This document shows positions 32,596-41,872 of a stretch of DNA of 64,000 nt, one piece after another (within the stretch, counting starts at the first letter, position 1; the number at the start of each line of letters is the position of its first letter). The position numbers were made by a program, and so were the translations under genes. Location: contig NZ_JACYOF010000016.1 in the NCBI RefSeq assembly GCF_014932895.1, forward strand, positions 19,617 to 83,616, in the 5' to 3' direction. The notes below the pieces were generated by a model, which was given only the letters and a program-made list of their open reading frames with translations, did no database searches and was not told where the DNA came from. The DNA comes from Bacillus thuringiensis (GTDB taxonomy: Bacteria; Bacillota; Bacilli; Bacillales; Bacillaceae_G).

Positions 32596-33744
32596 ATGAT
32601 GAAGAAGGTTTGGTCGCTTTGTTGGCTAGAGTTAAAACAAATTTTAATAAAGCCACAAAGTTATATACTCATGTTTGGAATGCCTATTATTTTCACACTC
32701 ATTTTCGGCGGAATTTTAGGTGGAAGTGGGAATGAGAAAATAAATGTTAGCTTAGTAGATGAAGATGGTTCCGTATTATCTAGTCAGTATTATGAGGAAA
32801 TAAAGAAAAGTGATTTAATTTCTATAGAGAAGGTAACGTATAAGGAAGGGAAACAGAAGATTGATAACAAAAAATCATCCGGTATAGTTATCATCCCGAA
32901 AGACTTTCAAAGGAGTATGCTCGATAGAAAGGTAGAAAATGTCCAGTTTCAAGCCAGTGCTGATTTTACTGGTGGAACTTCTGTAGAGCAGGTATTGGCA
33001 AGTGCGTTAAAAAAGATGGAGATAGAAGTTAGTGCAGCAAGAGATTTTGAGAAGAAAAGTAACACTTCGTGGGAACCGATATATAAAGAAATCTATACAA
33101 AAGTAGATCCTATTTCGATTCAAAAAGAATCAATTTTACAGGATGGTCAAAAGTTAAATAACGTTACAGGGCGAGCGGCAGGTTTTTCAATTCTATTCGT
33201 CATGATTGTCATGTTAAGTGCGACGGGAACTATTTTGAAAGCTAGGCAACTTGGTGTTTGGTCTCGTTTATTAGGAGCGCCAGTTTCAAAAGTTCAAATA
33301 CTGGCAGGATATATCCTTTCCTTCTTTTTAATAGGATGGATTCAATTTGGTGTTCTAATGATATTAACGCATTCATTATTTGATGTGCAGTGGGGGAATT
33401 TATTAGGGGTTATTATACTCGTTTCGGTATTGTTATTAGCTGTCATTGGTTTAGCTTTATTATTAGCAAGTATCGTAAAAACAACAGAACAACAGTCTGC
33501 ATTAGGTAATATCGTTGTGATTTCAACATGCATGATTGGTGGTCTTTATTGGCCGATTGAAATTGAACCGGCATGGATGCAAACGGCAGCAAACTTTGTT
33601 CCGCAAACGTGGGCGATGCGTGGCTTTACGGAGTTAATTGTAAGGGGAGGTACATTAGCAGATATAGGAGGATATATTGGTATACTCATTTTATTTGCAG
33701 GAGTATTTTTCGTAATTGGTTTAACAAGAATACGTTACGACTGA
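32596..33744 (+). CDS. ABC-2 type permease, LnrN-like
   Basis: 382 aa, same topology as its upstream neighbour (TM1, large loop, five TM): QTWAMRGFTELIVRGG near the end matches the LNIMSGTSW region. Starts 8 bp after it (double ATG at 32596/32599, GGGGGGG site). Last gene of the three-gene exporter; bidirectional terminator follows. Confidence 0.88.
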   Translation: MMKKVWSLCWLELKQILIKPQSYILMFGMPIIFTLIFGGILGGSGNEKINVSLVDEDGSVLSSQYYEEIKKSDLISIEKVTYKEGKQKIDNKKSSGIVIIPKDFQRSMLDRKVENVQFQASADFTGGTSVEQVLASALKKMEIEVSAARDFEKKSNTSWEPIYKEIYTKVDPISIQKESILQDGQKLNNVTGRAAGFSILFVMIVMLSATGTILKARQLGVWSRLLGAPVSKVQILAGYILSFFLIGWIQFGVLMILTHSLFDVQWGNLLGVIILVSVLLLAVIGLALLLASIVKTTEQQSALGNIVVISTCMIGGLYWPIEIEPAWMQTAANFVPQTWAMRGFTELIVRGGTLADIGGYIGILILFAGVFFVIGLTRIRYD

Positions 33745-33795
33745 AAAAAGAAAGCAGAGTTACAGCTTTACGCGCTGAACCCTGCTTTCTTTTTG
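33744..33795. terminator. Bidirectional terminator
   Basis: AAAAAGAAAGCAG / CTGCTTTCTTTTT, 24-nt loop, between the LnrN-like gene and a convergent small gene whose last codons it covers. Confidence 0.85.
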
Positions 33796-33957
33796 TGTGG
33801 TATCTTCCCTTGTTGAAATTATAATCGCGATCCCGAACATAATAAAAAAGGTTAAAAAGAGGACGAATTTTGGGAAGAACGGGAATAGTAATAGCGCCCC
33901 GACTATCATAATTGTTAATAATACGTAGTGCAGGACATATTGGAATAGGTTGTCCAT
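33760..33957 (-). CDS. Small membrane protein, 65 aa
   Basis: MDNLFQYVLHYVLLTIMIVG begins two hydrophobic segments (to about residue 48), then a polar tail. Start moved from 34014 to 33957 because of AAAGGGGGCG 7 nt upstream. Convergent with the exporter operon. Not recognised. Confidence 0.6.
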   Translation of the reverse strand: MDNLFQYVLHYVLLTIMIVGALLLFPFFPKFVLFLTFFIMFGIAIIISTREDTTQKESRVQRVKL

Positions 33958-34259
33958 GTTTTCGCCCCCTTTTTGGTAATTGATTATTAGTATTCTATGT
34001 TTCATGATGAACAAATAGAAGTAGTTTTTATGTTTTTTAATACGAATGTGGATGCATTAACTCAGTGAACATTAGAAACGAAAAGAGATTTATAAAAAGC
34101 TATATCAGAAGTTGAGCGAAGATAACTATAACGATATGTAGCTGAGTGTGCCTAAATTAAAGATATAACAATAATTTTGAGAAAATTCCTAAAATTATTT
34201 ATTTAGAAAGAATTGACAAAATATATTGAAAGTTATAAGCTATTAACCATAAAGTCTAC

Positions 34260-34330
34260 CGGAAAGGTCGGAATAAGATTGTTACCCCTCAAAAACATCT
34301 ATTTTTTTACGGTTAAAACCGACTTTTCCG
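34260..34330 (+). promoter_or_regulatory. Long-range stem in the opp leader
   Basis: CGGAAAGGTCGG (34260-34271) pairs with CCGACTTTTCCG (34319-34330, one G:U), enclosing 47 nt. No T-run follows. Lies 88 bp before oppA; could be a structured 5' UTR or a looped operator. A TTGACA (34213) lies upstream. Nothing else is seen in 33958-34417. Confidence 0.45.
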
Positions 34331-34417
34331 ATTGGCTATAAAATGTTGCTGTGGGAGGCATACATAAGGCAAGCAGTTCATAAGGTGTAATTATTAAAAA
34401 AAGTTAGGGTGGGGACA

Positions 34418-36145
34418 ATGAAGAAAAAGACAAAGAGATGGGCTGGTGTATTTTCAGTATTAATGAGTAGTTCGCTTGTGTTATCTGCTTGTGGGGGACA
34501 GGAGGATACGGCTTCTACAGAACCGGTTAAACAGCAAGATTTAAAAAATATAAAAATTGAAAGGATTGCTGCGACGGATAAAACGAAAGTACCAGATAAA
34601 GCGAAGAATAGAAAAGATACGTTAGTAGTTGGTATTAGTAAACCTGGCGGCGTATTTTTACCATATTTCCAACAAAATGGTTGGGATGGAAACGTGACTT
34701 CAGTGATTTTTGCATCTCTTGTATCAACCGATAAACAAGGGAAACCAATTCCGGAATTAGCGGAGAAGTGGGACGTTTCTTCTGATCAGTTAACATATAC
34801 ATTCCATTTACGTAAAGACTTGAAATTTAGCGATGGATCGCCATTAACAGCAGATGATGTAGCGTTCACATTGACGCTTTTACATGATAAAGCATATGAA
34901 GGTGAAATAGATATCTCTCAATATGCGGTTAAAGGTGGTAAAGAATATAAAGAAGGAAAGGCAACTTCTATTGAAGGTATTCAAGTTGTTGATCCACAGA
35001 CAATTAAAATTACGACTGAAAAAGTTAATTCTCAAACACTAACTGCTTTAGGTGGTCCAGTGTTATCAAAAGCTTATTATGGAAAAGACTATAAACAAAA
35101 TACAAGTTTAGACTATTTAAAAGAGTTATATGGAAAACCGATAGCTGCGGGCCCATATAAATTCGAAAAGTATATTCCAGGTCAAGAAGTTCGATTTGTA
35201 GCAAATGAAAATTATTATGCAGGTAAACCGAAAATTCCAAACTTCATTTATAAAATTACTGCTGGTGATACGAAACTACAATTGTTTCAAACAGGCGAAG
35301 TTGACTATACTGGCCTAGGTACTGGTGATGAAATTCTTGAACAGGCGAAAGGTTTACAATTCGCGAACATTCAAATCGAAACGGCGGCATCATTTAGTTA
35401 TATTTATATGAATAATAATAAGCCATACTTAAAGGATAAAAAGGTTCGCCAAGCACTTATTTACGGATTAGATCGTAAAAAGTATGTTGATACAGCATTA
35501 AAAGGATACGGTACGGTAGCTAATGTACCAATTCATCCAACTTCTTGGGCTTATACGGAAGAAGGGGTTAATAAATATGAATACGACAAAGAAAAAGCGA
35601 AAAAATTATTAGATGAAGCAGGATGGAAAGTTGGTTCGGATGGAGTGCGTGAAAAAGATGGTCAAAAATTAAAGCTTTCTTATTTCGGCCCAAGTTCGGC
35701 TAAAGATAGTGATTTATTAATTCCGATTGCGAAAGAGAATTATAAAGAGATAGGAGTAGAATTTAATCCTGAATTTATGGACTTTAATACTATGCTTTCG
35801 AAGGTAAACAAAGGTGATTATGATTTGGCTTCTGTTTCGACACCGATTACAAGTGATCCAAGTGAAACAGCTGGTGAATATTTATCTGGTGTTAATGAGA
35901 AGAATCTTGGTTATAAAAATGCGAAAGTAGATGAGTTAATTAAAAAAGGTATTGAGACAGTTGATATTGAAAAACGTAAACCGATTTATAAAGAATTATA
36001 TAAAGAGTTAAGTGATGATCCACCGGTAATTCTATTAAACTATCGTAGAACAATTACTGGATACAACGGGAATATAAAAGGAATTGACCCTGAAAAATAC
36101 AATAGTATTAGTGCGAACTTACCAGTATTATCCATTGAAAAATAA
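34418..36145 (+). CDS. Peptide ABC transporter solute-binding lipoprotein
   Basis: 575 aa SBP_bac_5 lipoprotein: basic signal, lipobox VLSAC (Cys about 27), then TLVVGISKPGGVFLP, LAEKWDVSSDQLTYTFHLRKDLKFSDG and DPSETAGEYLSG. Start at ATG 34418 (GGTGGGG site); a GTG three codons upstream is possible. Belongs to a different OppA subgroup from the pair at 3.9-7.5 kb and heads a complete transporter operon. Imports oligopeptides or dipeptides; specificity unknown. Confidence 0.93.
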   Translation: MKKKTKRWAGVFSVLMSSSLVLSACGGQEDTASTEPVKQQDLKNIKIERIAATDKTKVPDKAKNRKDTLVVGISKPGGVFLPYFQQNGWDGNVTSVIFASLVSTDKQGKPIPELAEKWDVSSDQLTYTFHLRKDLKFSDGSPLTADDVAFTLTLLHDKAYEGEIDISQYAVKGGKEYKEGKATSIEGIQVVDPQTIKITTEKVNSQTLTALGGPVLSKAYYGKDYKQNTSLDYLKELYGKPIAAGPYKFEKYIPGQEVRFVANENYYAGKPKIPNFIYKITAGDTKLQLFQTGEVDYTGLGTGDEILEQAKGLQFANIQIETAASFSYIYMNNNKPYLKDKKVRQALIYGLDRKKYVDTALKGYGTVANVPIHPTSWAYTEEGVNKYEYDKEKAKKLLDEAGWKVGSDGVREKDGQKLKLSYFGPSSAKDSDLLIPIAKENYKEIGVEFNPEFMDFNTMLSKVNKGDYDLASVSTPITSDPSETAGEYLSGVNEKNLGYKNAKVDELIKKGIETVDIEKRKPIYKELYKELSDDPPVILLNYRRTITGYNGNIKGIDPEKYNSISANLPVLSIEK

Positions 36146-36162
36146 CGATAAGAATGTATAAG

Positions 36163-36220
36163 TAGAAGACATTTTTTCATTCGGTTAGTAATGTACCGCT
36201 TTGAAAAAATGTTCTTCTAT
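36163..36220 (+). terminator. Intercistronic hairpin between oppA and oppB
   Basis: TAGAAGA-CATTTTTTCA pairs with TGAAAAAATG-TTCTTCTA (one bulge) and is followed by a short T-run. Likely partial terminator or mRNA stabiliser that lets the binding protein be made in excess over the permease. Confidence 0.65.
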
Positions 36221-36248
36221 TTTAGGCATAAGATTGGAGAGAAAAAGG

Positions 36249-37205
36249 GTGAAAACATATATCGTTCGTAGGTTGTTACAAATGATTCCTACACTATTTG
36301 GAACATCAATTATTATTTTTTTCCTGTTCGCGCTTCTTCCAGGGGATTATATTGATTCAAATCCAAAGATTACACCAGAAAGGGCGGCTGAACTTAGGGA
36401 ATTATATGGATTAAATAAGCCAATCGTTGAGCGTTATTTTCATTGGTTAGGTAATGCATTGCAAGGGGATTTTGGTTTTTCGCTTCAATATCAAGAACCT
36501 GTAACGTCATTATTAAATAAATTTATTTGGAATTCTTTTATTGTGGCGGTTATCGCATTGTTCTTTATTTGGTTAATTGCACTTATTATCGGTGTATTTT
36601 CAGCGACAAAGCAACATTCCTTATTTGATAAGCTTGTAACAATTGGTGTCTTTGCAGCAATGTCATTCCCTTCATTCTTTATCGGTTTGTTTTTAATTAA
36701 AGTGTTTGCGGTCGACTTTAAGTTATTACCAATAGGCGGGATGATTGATGTTGGGAGTAATTCGACTGGGCTTTCTTATGTAATAGAAGTTGCCAAGCAT
36801 ATGGTTTTACCAGTGTTTATTTTAACTCTTCTTGGAGTAGGCTCATTAACTCGTTATTTTAGAACGAGTATGTTAGAGGTTGTGAGGCAAGATTACATTC
36901 GAACGGCTAGAGCAAAAGGTTTAAAGGAGAAAACCGTTATTTATAAACATGCATTAAAAAATGCAATTTTACCGGCTATTACATTGCTTGCATTTGAATT
37001 ACCAGGATTGTTTTCAGGGGCAATTATTATAGAACAAATTTTCAATTGGCCAGGTATCGGTAATATTCAATTGGAAGCACTTAATTTCCGTGATTATACA
37101 GTATTAATGGCATTTACGATGTTTCTTTCTTGTTTGACAATTGTTTCAAACTTTTTAGCGGATGTTGTATATGCAGTTGTTGATCCACGTATTCGGTTGA
37201 AGTAA
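36249..37205 (+). CDS. Peptide ABC transporter permease OppB/DppB-type
   Basis: 318 aa, six TM segments; family start (VKTYIVRRLLQMIPTLFGTSIIIF), ALLPGD, and the EAA loop YIRTARAKGLKEKTVIYKHALKNA for ATPase docking, then the tail VVYAVVDPRIRLK. GTG start at 36249 chosen; the 16 codons upstream include part of the hairpin. 12 bp before oppC. Confidence 0.92.
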   Translation: MKTYIVRRLLQMIPTLFGTSIIIFFLFALLPGDYIDSNPKITPERAAELRELYGLNKPIVERYFHWLGNALQGDFGFSLQYQEPVTSLLNKFIWNSFIVAVIALFFIWLIALIIGVFSATKQHSLFDKLVTIGVFAAMSFPSFFIGLFLIKVFAVDFKLLPIGGMIDVGSNSTGLSYVIEVAKHMVLPVFILTLLGVGSLTRYFRTSMLEVVRQDYIRTARAKGLKEKTVIYKHALKNAILPAITLLAFELPGLFSGAIIIEQIFNWPGIGNIQLEALNFRDYTVLMAFTMFLSCLTIVSNFLADVVYAVVDPRIRLK

Positions 37206-37217
37206 GGGGGGAAAGAG

Positions 37218-38141
37218 ATGGAAACTGTTACTGCAATTACAGAGAAAAAAGCAAAAAAGAAAAGAAGAAATGAATCATCACCGTGGAGGCAAGCTTTTAA
37301 AAGGATCAGGAAAAATAAAATGGCACTTATAGGGTTTTATGCATTAGTTTTTATGTTTTTATTTTGTTTTATCGGTCCATTCTTTTCACCGTATGCATCA
37401 GGAAAAATACAAGTTACGCTAATTAACAAACCACCTAGTTTTTCTCACTGGCTTGGTACGGATCAATTAGGAAGAGATATTTTAACGAGGCTTATGCAAG
37501 CGGGGCGGATTTCGTTAACAATTGGCTTAGCTTCAATGGTTTTATCAGTTATACTGGGTGCTTTATTAGGAGCTATTGCAGGTTTTTACCGTGGTATCGT
37601 CGACAATATTATTATGCGCCTTGCAGATATTTTAATGTCGATGCCGGGATTACCGTTGCTTATTATAATGGGAGCTATTTTATCAGAATGGAAAGTACCA
37701 TCTGATTATCGCCTTTATGTCATTATGATTATTTTAAGTTTAGTAGGATGGCCAGGACTTGCCCGTCTCGTACGAGGTCAAATTTTATCGCTTCGAGAAC
37801 AATCGTTTATGCAAGCTGCTGATGTGCTCGGGATAAAAGATTACCGGAAAATCGTATATCATTTAATCCCAAATGTTTTGCCAATATTAATTGTTGTATC
37901 AACATTAGGTGTTGCGGGTTCCATTTTAGGAGAGTCTGCACTAAGTTATCTAGGTCTTGGTGTCGTCCCACCTACACCATCATGGGGAAATATGATTAGT
38001 GCAGCTAATTCATTAATTGATTTCCAAAAGCGTCCGTGGCTATGGATTCCGCCCGGTTTTGCAATTTTTATAACAGTTGTATCAATTAATTTACTTGGTG
38101 ATGCACTTCGTGATGCGTTAGATCCAAAGATGAGACGGTAG
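37218..38141 (+). CDS. Peptide ABC transporter permease OppC/DppC-type
   Basis: 307 aa: cytoplasmic basic N-terminus, six TM, HWLGTDQLGRDILTRLM (family motif about 78-94), EAA loop QAADVLGIKDYRKIVYHLIPN, and the end INLLGDALRDALDPKMRR. Forms the channel with OppB. RBS AAGGGGGGAAAG. Confidence 0.93.
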   Translation: METVTAITEKKAKKKRRNESSPWRQAFKRIRKNKMALIGFYALVFMFLFCFIGPFFSPYASGKIQVTLINKPPSFSHWLGTDQLGRDILTRLMQAGRISLTIGLASMVLSVILGALLGAIAGFYRGIVDNIIMRLADILMSMPGLPLLIIMGAILSEWKVPSDYRLYVIMIILSLVGWPGLARLVRGQILSLREQSFMQAADVLGIKDYRKIVYHLIPNVLPILIVVSTLGVAGSILGESALSYLGLGVVPPTPSWGNMISAANSLIDFQKRPWLWIPPGFAIFITVVSINLLGDALRDALDPKMRR

Positions 38142-38151
38142 GTGAGGAAAT

Positions 38152-39132
38152 ATGAGTAAAGCGGTAGTAGAGCTGAAAGATTTACAAACACACTTCCAAA
38201 CGGAGGAAGGGACAGTAAAGGCTGTGAACCATGTTAGCTTTGCGGTTCGAGAAGGTGAAACAGTTTGTGTAGTAGGTGAATCGGGCTGTGGGAAGAGTGT
38301 AACGGCACTATCTATTATGGGGCTTATTGCTGAATCTGGCAGTGTAGTAGGTGGCGATATTTTATATGAAGGAAAGAGCCTTTTGAGGATGAAAGAGAGA
38401 GAACTTCGTAGTTTACGAGGCAACGATATCGCGATGATCTTCCAAGAACCGATGACATCGCTGAATCCTGTTTTCACTGTAGGGGAGCAAATTGTAGAAA
38501 CGTTAAGGGAGCATGAATTACTTAGTAAAAATGAGGCATATGAGAAGGCAATCGAATTAATTCGTAAGGTTGGTATAGCTCGTGCTGATGAAATCGTCCA
38601 TTCTTATCCGCATGAACTGAGTGGAGGCATGTTACAACGCATTATGATTGCTGTTGCACTTAGTTGTAATCCTAAGTTATTAATTGCAGATGAACCGACA
38701 ACAGCCCTTGATGTTACGATTCAAGCTCAAATATTAGACTTACTAAGACAAGTAAAAGAGGAATTTAAAACATCTATTTTATTAATTACGCATGATTTAG
38801 GCGTTGTAGCAGAAATGGCAGATTACGTTGTCGTTATGTATGGTGGAAAAGTTATTGAGGAAGCGCCAGTACTAGAGATATTCCAAAATCCGAAACATCC
38901 GTATACGAAAGGTTTGTTGAAATCAAAACCGGTAATGGGAAAACGAATAGATAAACTTTATTCTATTCCAGGGCAAGTTCCTAATTTAGTTGACTTAGGT
39001 GAATTTTGCTACTTTAGTGGTCGTTGTGAGCACTGTATGGAAATATGTAAAAAAGAAGCACCAAATCTGAATGTGCATGATGAGAATCATAAAGTAGCTT
39101 GCTGGTTATACGAGGAGCGTGCGGAACAATGA
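38152..39132 (+). CDS. Peptide ABC transporter ATPase OppD-type
   Basis: 326 aa: Walker A GESGCGKSV, Q-loop IFQEPMTSLNP, signature LSGGMLQRIMIA, Walker B LLIADEPTTALD, H-loop ITHDLGVV, and the C-terminal oligopeptide-ABC extension with a four-cysteine cluster (CYFSGRCEHCMEICKKEAP) that in relatives binds an iron-sulphur cluster. Stop overlaps oppF start by 4 bp. Confidence 0.94.
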   Translation: MSKAVVELKDLQTHFQTEEGTVKAVNHVSFAVREGETVCVVGESGCGKSVTALSIMGLIAESGSVVGGDILYEGKSLLRMKERELRSLRGNDIAMIFQEPMTSLNPVFTVGEQIVETLREHELLSKNEAYEKAIELIRKVGIARADEIVHSYPHELSGGMLQRIMIAVALSCNPKLLIADEPTTALDVTIQAQILDLLRQVKEEFKTSILLITHDLGVVAEMADYVVVMYGGKVIEEAPVLEIFQNPKHPYTKGLLKSKPVMGKRIDKLYSIPGQVPNLVDLGEFCYFSGRCEHCMEICKKEAPNLNVHDENHKVACWLYEERAEQ

Positions 39133-40094
39133 GTGAACCATTATTAGAAGTAAAAAACTTAAAGACGTATTTTCCGATTAAAGGCGGCATATTTAGTAGA
39201 ACGATTGGACATGTAAAAGCAGTTGATGGAGTAAGTTTTACTATTAATAAAGGTGAGGTGTTTGGCCTCGTTGGGGAATCAGGAAGTGGAAAAACAACGA
39301 TAGGAAAAACGATTTTACGTCTCGTCCAAAAAACAGAGGGGGAAGTGAAGTTTAAAGGGCACGATGTTCATTCTTTATCTAAGGAGGAATTGAGAAAGTA
39401 TCGCCCTAATATGCAGCTCGTCTTCCAAGATCCATTTAGTTCATTAAATCCAAGAATGAGAATTGGTGAGGCACTTGGTGAGCCGATGTTGGCCCACGGA
39501 TTAGCGACAAAAGAAAATGTTCGTGAAAAAGTGATAGAAGTGTTGGAGTTATGTGGCTTAGCTCCATATCATATTGACCGGTATCCCCATGAGTTTTCTG
39601 GTGGGCAACGTCAGCGTATCGTTATCGCAAGAGCTATGGTATTAAATCCAGAATTTATTGTAGCTGATGAACCTGTGGCAGCGTTAGATGTATCTATTCA
39701 AGCACAAATCATTAATTTATTTAGTGAATTACAGGAGAAAAAGGGATTATCTTATTTATTCATTTCACATGATTTAAGTGTAGTGGAGCATTTATGTACG
39801 AAAATCGGGATTATGTATTTAGGAACGATTGTAGAGACGGCACCGCGTGATGAGTTATTTACGAACCCGCTTCATCCGTATACAAAAGCATTGTTATCAG
39901 CTGTGCCAATACCAGATCCAACAGTGAAGCGAGAGCGAATTATACTAGAGGGGGATATTCCAAGTCCAGCGGATCCACCTTCAGGTTGTCGTTTTCATAC
40001 ACGCTGTCCGTTTGCAACAGATGTTTGTAAAAAAACGGTACCAGAATTTCGAAATGTTGGTGAAGATCATTTTGTTGCTTGTCATCATGTATAA
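39129..40094 (+). CDS. Peptide ABC transporter ATPase OppF-type
   Basis: 321 aa: LLEVKNLKTYFPIKGG start, Walker A GESGSGKTT, FQDPFSSLNPRM, FSGGQRQRIVIARAM, VADEPVAALD, and a C-terminal cysteine cluster (GCRFHTRCPFATDVC). Start at 39129 by ATGA overlap with oppD; the longer frame to 39099 lies within oppD. Last gene of the operon. Confidence 0.94.
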   Translation: MSEPLLEVKNLKTYFPIKGGIFSRTIGHVKAVDGVSFTINKGEVFGLVGESGSGKTTIGKTILRLVQKTEGEVKFKGHDVHSLSKEELRKYRPNMQLVFQDPFSSLNPRMRIGEALGEPMLAHGLATKENVREKVIEVLELCGLAPYHIDRYPHEFSGGQRQRIVIARAMVLNPEFIVADEPVAALDVSIQAQIINLFSELQEKKGLSYLFISHDLSVVEHLCTKIGIMYLGTIVETAPRDELFTNPLHPYTKALLSAVPIPDPTVKRERIILEGDIPSPADPPSGCRFHTRCPFATDVCKKTVPEFRNVGEDHFVACHHV

Positions 40095-40134
40095 AAGAAA
40101 AGGACCCTTTCAAATTGAAAGGGTCCTTTTTTAT
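40095..40134. terminator. Bidirectional terminator after the opp operon
   Basis: AAAAGGACCCTTTCAA / TTGAAAGGGTCCTTTT, very strong; its far edge touches the stop of the convergent HAD gene. Confidence 0.93.
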
Positions 40135-41003
40135 TTACTAGATGAAGTTTGTTTTAATACAAATTGCTCGATTGCATGAGCAACACCATGTTCATTGTTT
40201 GTTAATGTTATAACGTCACATAGTTTTTTTACATCTTCTTCAGCATTTCCCATTGCAATAGATAAACCGGCAACTTCTAACATGGGTACATCATTAAAAT
40301 TATCACCAATAGCAACTGTATCTTCAATTGGGATATTAAAATAGGCTGCCATCTGCTGTAGCCCATTTCCTTTATGCCCATTCTTATCCATAATTTCTAA
40401 ATTAGTGGGAGCAGATGCTGTAACCATAATATCAGCGTCTTCTTGTAACATGCTTAATAGCTGTGCGCGATGACCTGCATTGAACGTTAAAATGAAGAAT
40501 TTAGATATTTCTAGTTCTTGATTGTTTACAACATCTTCGATTTTTTGGAAATCAGTAATTAAGTTTGATTTCTTTTGTTTTTCTGTAATTCTTTCAAGTT
40601 CCTCTAATGTAACATCTAGCGCATGCTTGTTTTCTTCGAATGCCTGCATAACTTGATCTTGCCATGTACAAGGAGAGTAAACCCCCTTATTTGTATATAG
40701 CTTATATGGAAAACCTTCAGCTTCTAGTAATTTTGCAAGTTTGTATACTTTATCGTTTTGTAAACAACGCGAGTTAATTACTTTTCCATCCACATAAACA
40801 ATTGCCCCATTGCTTGCTCCAACTGGAAGAGATAATTGATATTCGTCCAACAGTTTTAAAGCATCCTCTTTCGCACGGCCAGAACAAATCATTACAATAT
40901 GCCCAGCTTCTTGCGCAGTTTGGATTGCTTGTAAGTTCTCTTTGGAGATTTCAAGATTAGATGATAGTAGTGTACCATCCATATCTAATGCGATTAATTT
41001 CAA
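40131..41003 (-). CDS. HAD-superfamily Cof-type phosphatase
   Basis: 290 aa: LKLIALDMDGTLLSS holds the nucleophile DxD, MICSGR motif II, and GDNFNDVPML motif IV with a large C2 cap between. Acts on small phosphorylated metabolites such as sugar phosphates or FMN; substrate unknown. Family proteins begin MKLIALDMDGT, and AGAGGTGG precedes the TTG at 41003, so this start is preferred over 41033. Confidence 0.88.
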   Translation of the reverse strand: MKLIALDMDGTLLSSNLEISKENLQAIQTAQEAGHIVMICSGRAKEDALKLLDEYQLSLPVGASNGAIVYVDGKVINSRCLQNDKVYKLAKLLEAEGFPYKLYTNKGVYSPCTWQDQVMQAFEENKHALDVTLEELERITEKQKKSNLITDFQKIEDVVNNQELEISKFFILTFNAGHRAQLLSMLQEDADIMVTASAPTNLEIMDKNGHKGNGLQQMAAYFNIPIEDTVAIGDNFNDVPMLEVAGLSIAMGNAEEDVKKLCDVITLTNNEHGVAHAIEQFVLKQTSSSK

Positions 41004-41080
41004 AATGACCACCTCTTTGTTTTTATTATACATAGTTATATAGAGGAAACATATAAACTTATCTTGGAAAGATAGTATTT

Positions 41081-41200
41081 TATCCCGCTATTTGCGGGCA
41101 GTAAGACCGCTACCTAAAAATTCAGCGAAAGCAAAGAAGTTGGGGGGGGCAGCTGCCTGTAAGAGCCCGATTGATGCGGGCTGATTAAAGTTTCACTTTA
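41081..41200. repeat. Dispersed B. cereus-group intergenic repeat, copy 2
   Basis: TATCCCGCTATTTGCGGGCAGTA at one end and GATTAAAGTTTCACTTTA at the other (split here only for description), with variable inner hairpins (GAGCCCG..CGGGCT). Same ends as copies 1 and 3. Lies in the 567-bp gene-free stretch 41004-41570. Confidence 0.7.
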
Positions 41201-41317
41201 TCGCTCATTAATCTTCATTAAAAGTTTGGTAGATTTATCCTTACCACATAAAGATTTACTTTGATTTGTAACAAAAACAGAGAGGGATATGATTACATTT
41301 CACTTTGTGTCTGTAAT

Positions 41318-41339
41318 ATTACATAAATGTTACAAACGT
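41318..41339. promoter_or_regulatory. TTACA-N4-TGTTAC element 1
   Basis: ATTACA-TAAA-TGTTAC-AAACGT. Nearly identical to the element at 41449 and a diverged form of the BceR-like box. Confidence 0.5.
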
Positions 41340-41448
41340 GAATCTGGTAAAAACGTATTAAAACAAGGTCTTTTGAGGTGTTTATAAAAAAACGTAAAAA
41401 AAGTGTAATAAAATTTACGTAATTATATTGCAACGTAATAGTAGTTAT

Positions 41449-41470
41449 GTTACATTAATGTTACAAACGT
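41449..41470. promoter_or_regulatory. TTACA-N4-TGTTAC element 2
   Basis: GTTACA-TTAA-TGTTAC-AAACGT, 122 bp before the first array gene. Applying the regulon spacing places the -10 at a weak TATGAA, so regulation by the same factor is only possible. Confidence 0.5.
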
Positions 41471-41570
41471 TACGTTATTAAAATCAATGTAACGATAAAA
41501 TAAAAACTATGAAATAAACATTTCTTAGAAATTACATATAGATAACTTATTCAAAGGGAGGATAAATGAT

Positions 41571-41678
41571 ATGAAAGAGCAAGTATTACAAGTAACAAAA
41601 GGTGATTTTGTAGGATCAGCAAGCGGAGCAGTAGTATTAACAGCATTAATCGTATTTCTATCAAGTGTATTAGTATAA
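41571..41678 (+). CDS. Tandem hydrophobic peptide, copy 1 (35 aa)
   Basis: MKEQVLQVTKGDFVGSASG then AVVLTALIVFLSSVLV: short charged head, K.DF.G.ASG motif shared with peptide B of the 13-17 kb cassettes, and one membrane-spanning segment reaching the C-terminus. RBS AAAGGGAGG upstream. First of eight; silent differences (GATTTT, AGCGGA, GCATTA) from the inner copies. No known family recognised. Confidence 0.82.
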   Translation: MKEQVLQVTKGDFVGSASGAVVLTALIVFLSSVLV

Positions 41679-41721
41679 TAAAAGTTTTATAACAAAAGAA
41701 AAAGAAGGGAGAACGAAAGAT

Positions 41722-41829
41722 ATGAAAGAGCAAGTATTACAAGTAACAAAAGGTGACTTCGTAGGATCAGCAAGTGGAGCAGTAGTATTAACAGCGTTAA
41801 TCGTATTTCTATCAAGTGTATTAGTATAA
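41722..41829 (+). CDS. Tandem hydrophobic peptide, copy 2 (35 aa)
   Basis: Same protein as copy 1. RBS AAGAAGGGAG. Codons identical to copies 3-6. Confidence 0.82.
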   Translation: MKEQVLQVTKGDFVGSASGAVVLTALIVFLSSVLV

Positions 41830-41872
41830 TAAAAGTTTTGTAACAAAAGAAAAAGAAGGGAGAACGAAAGAT

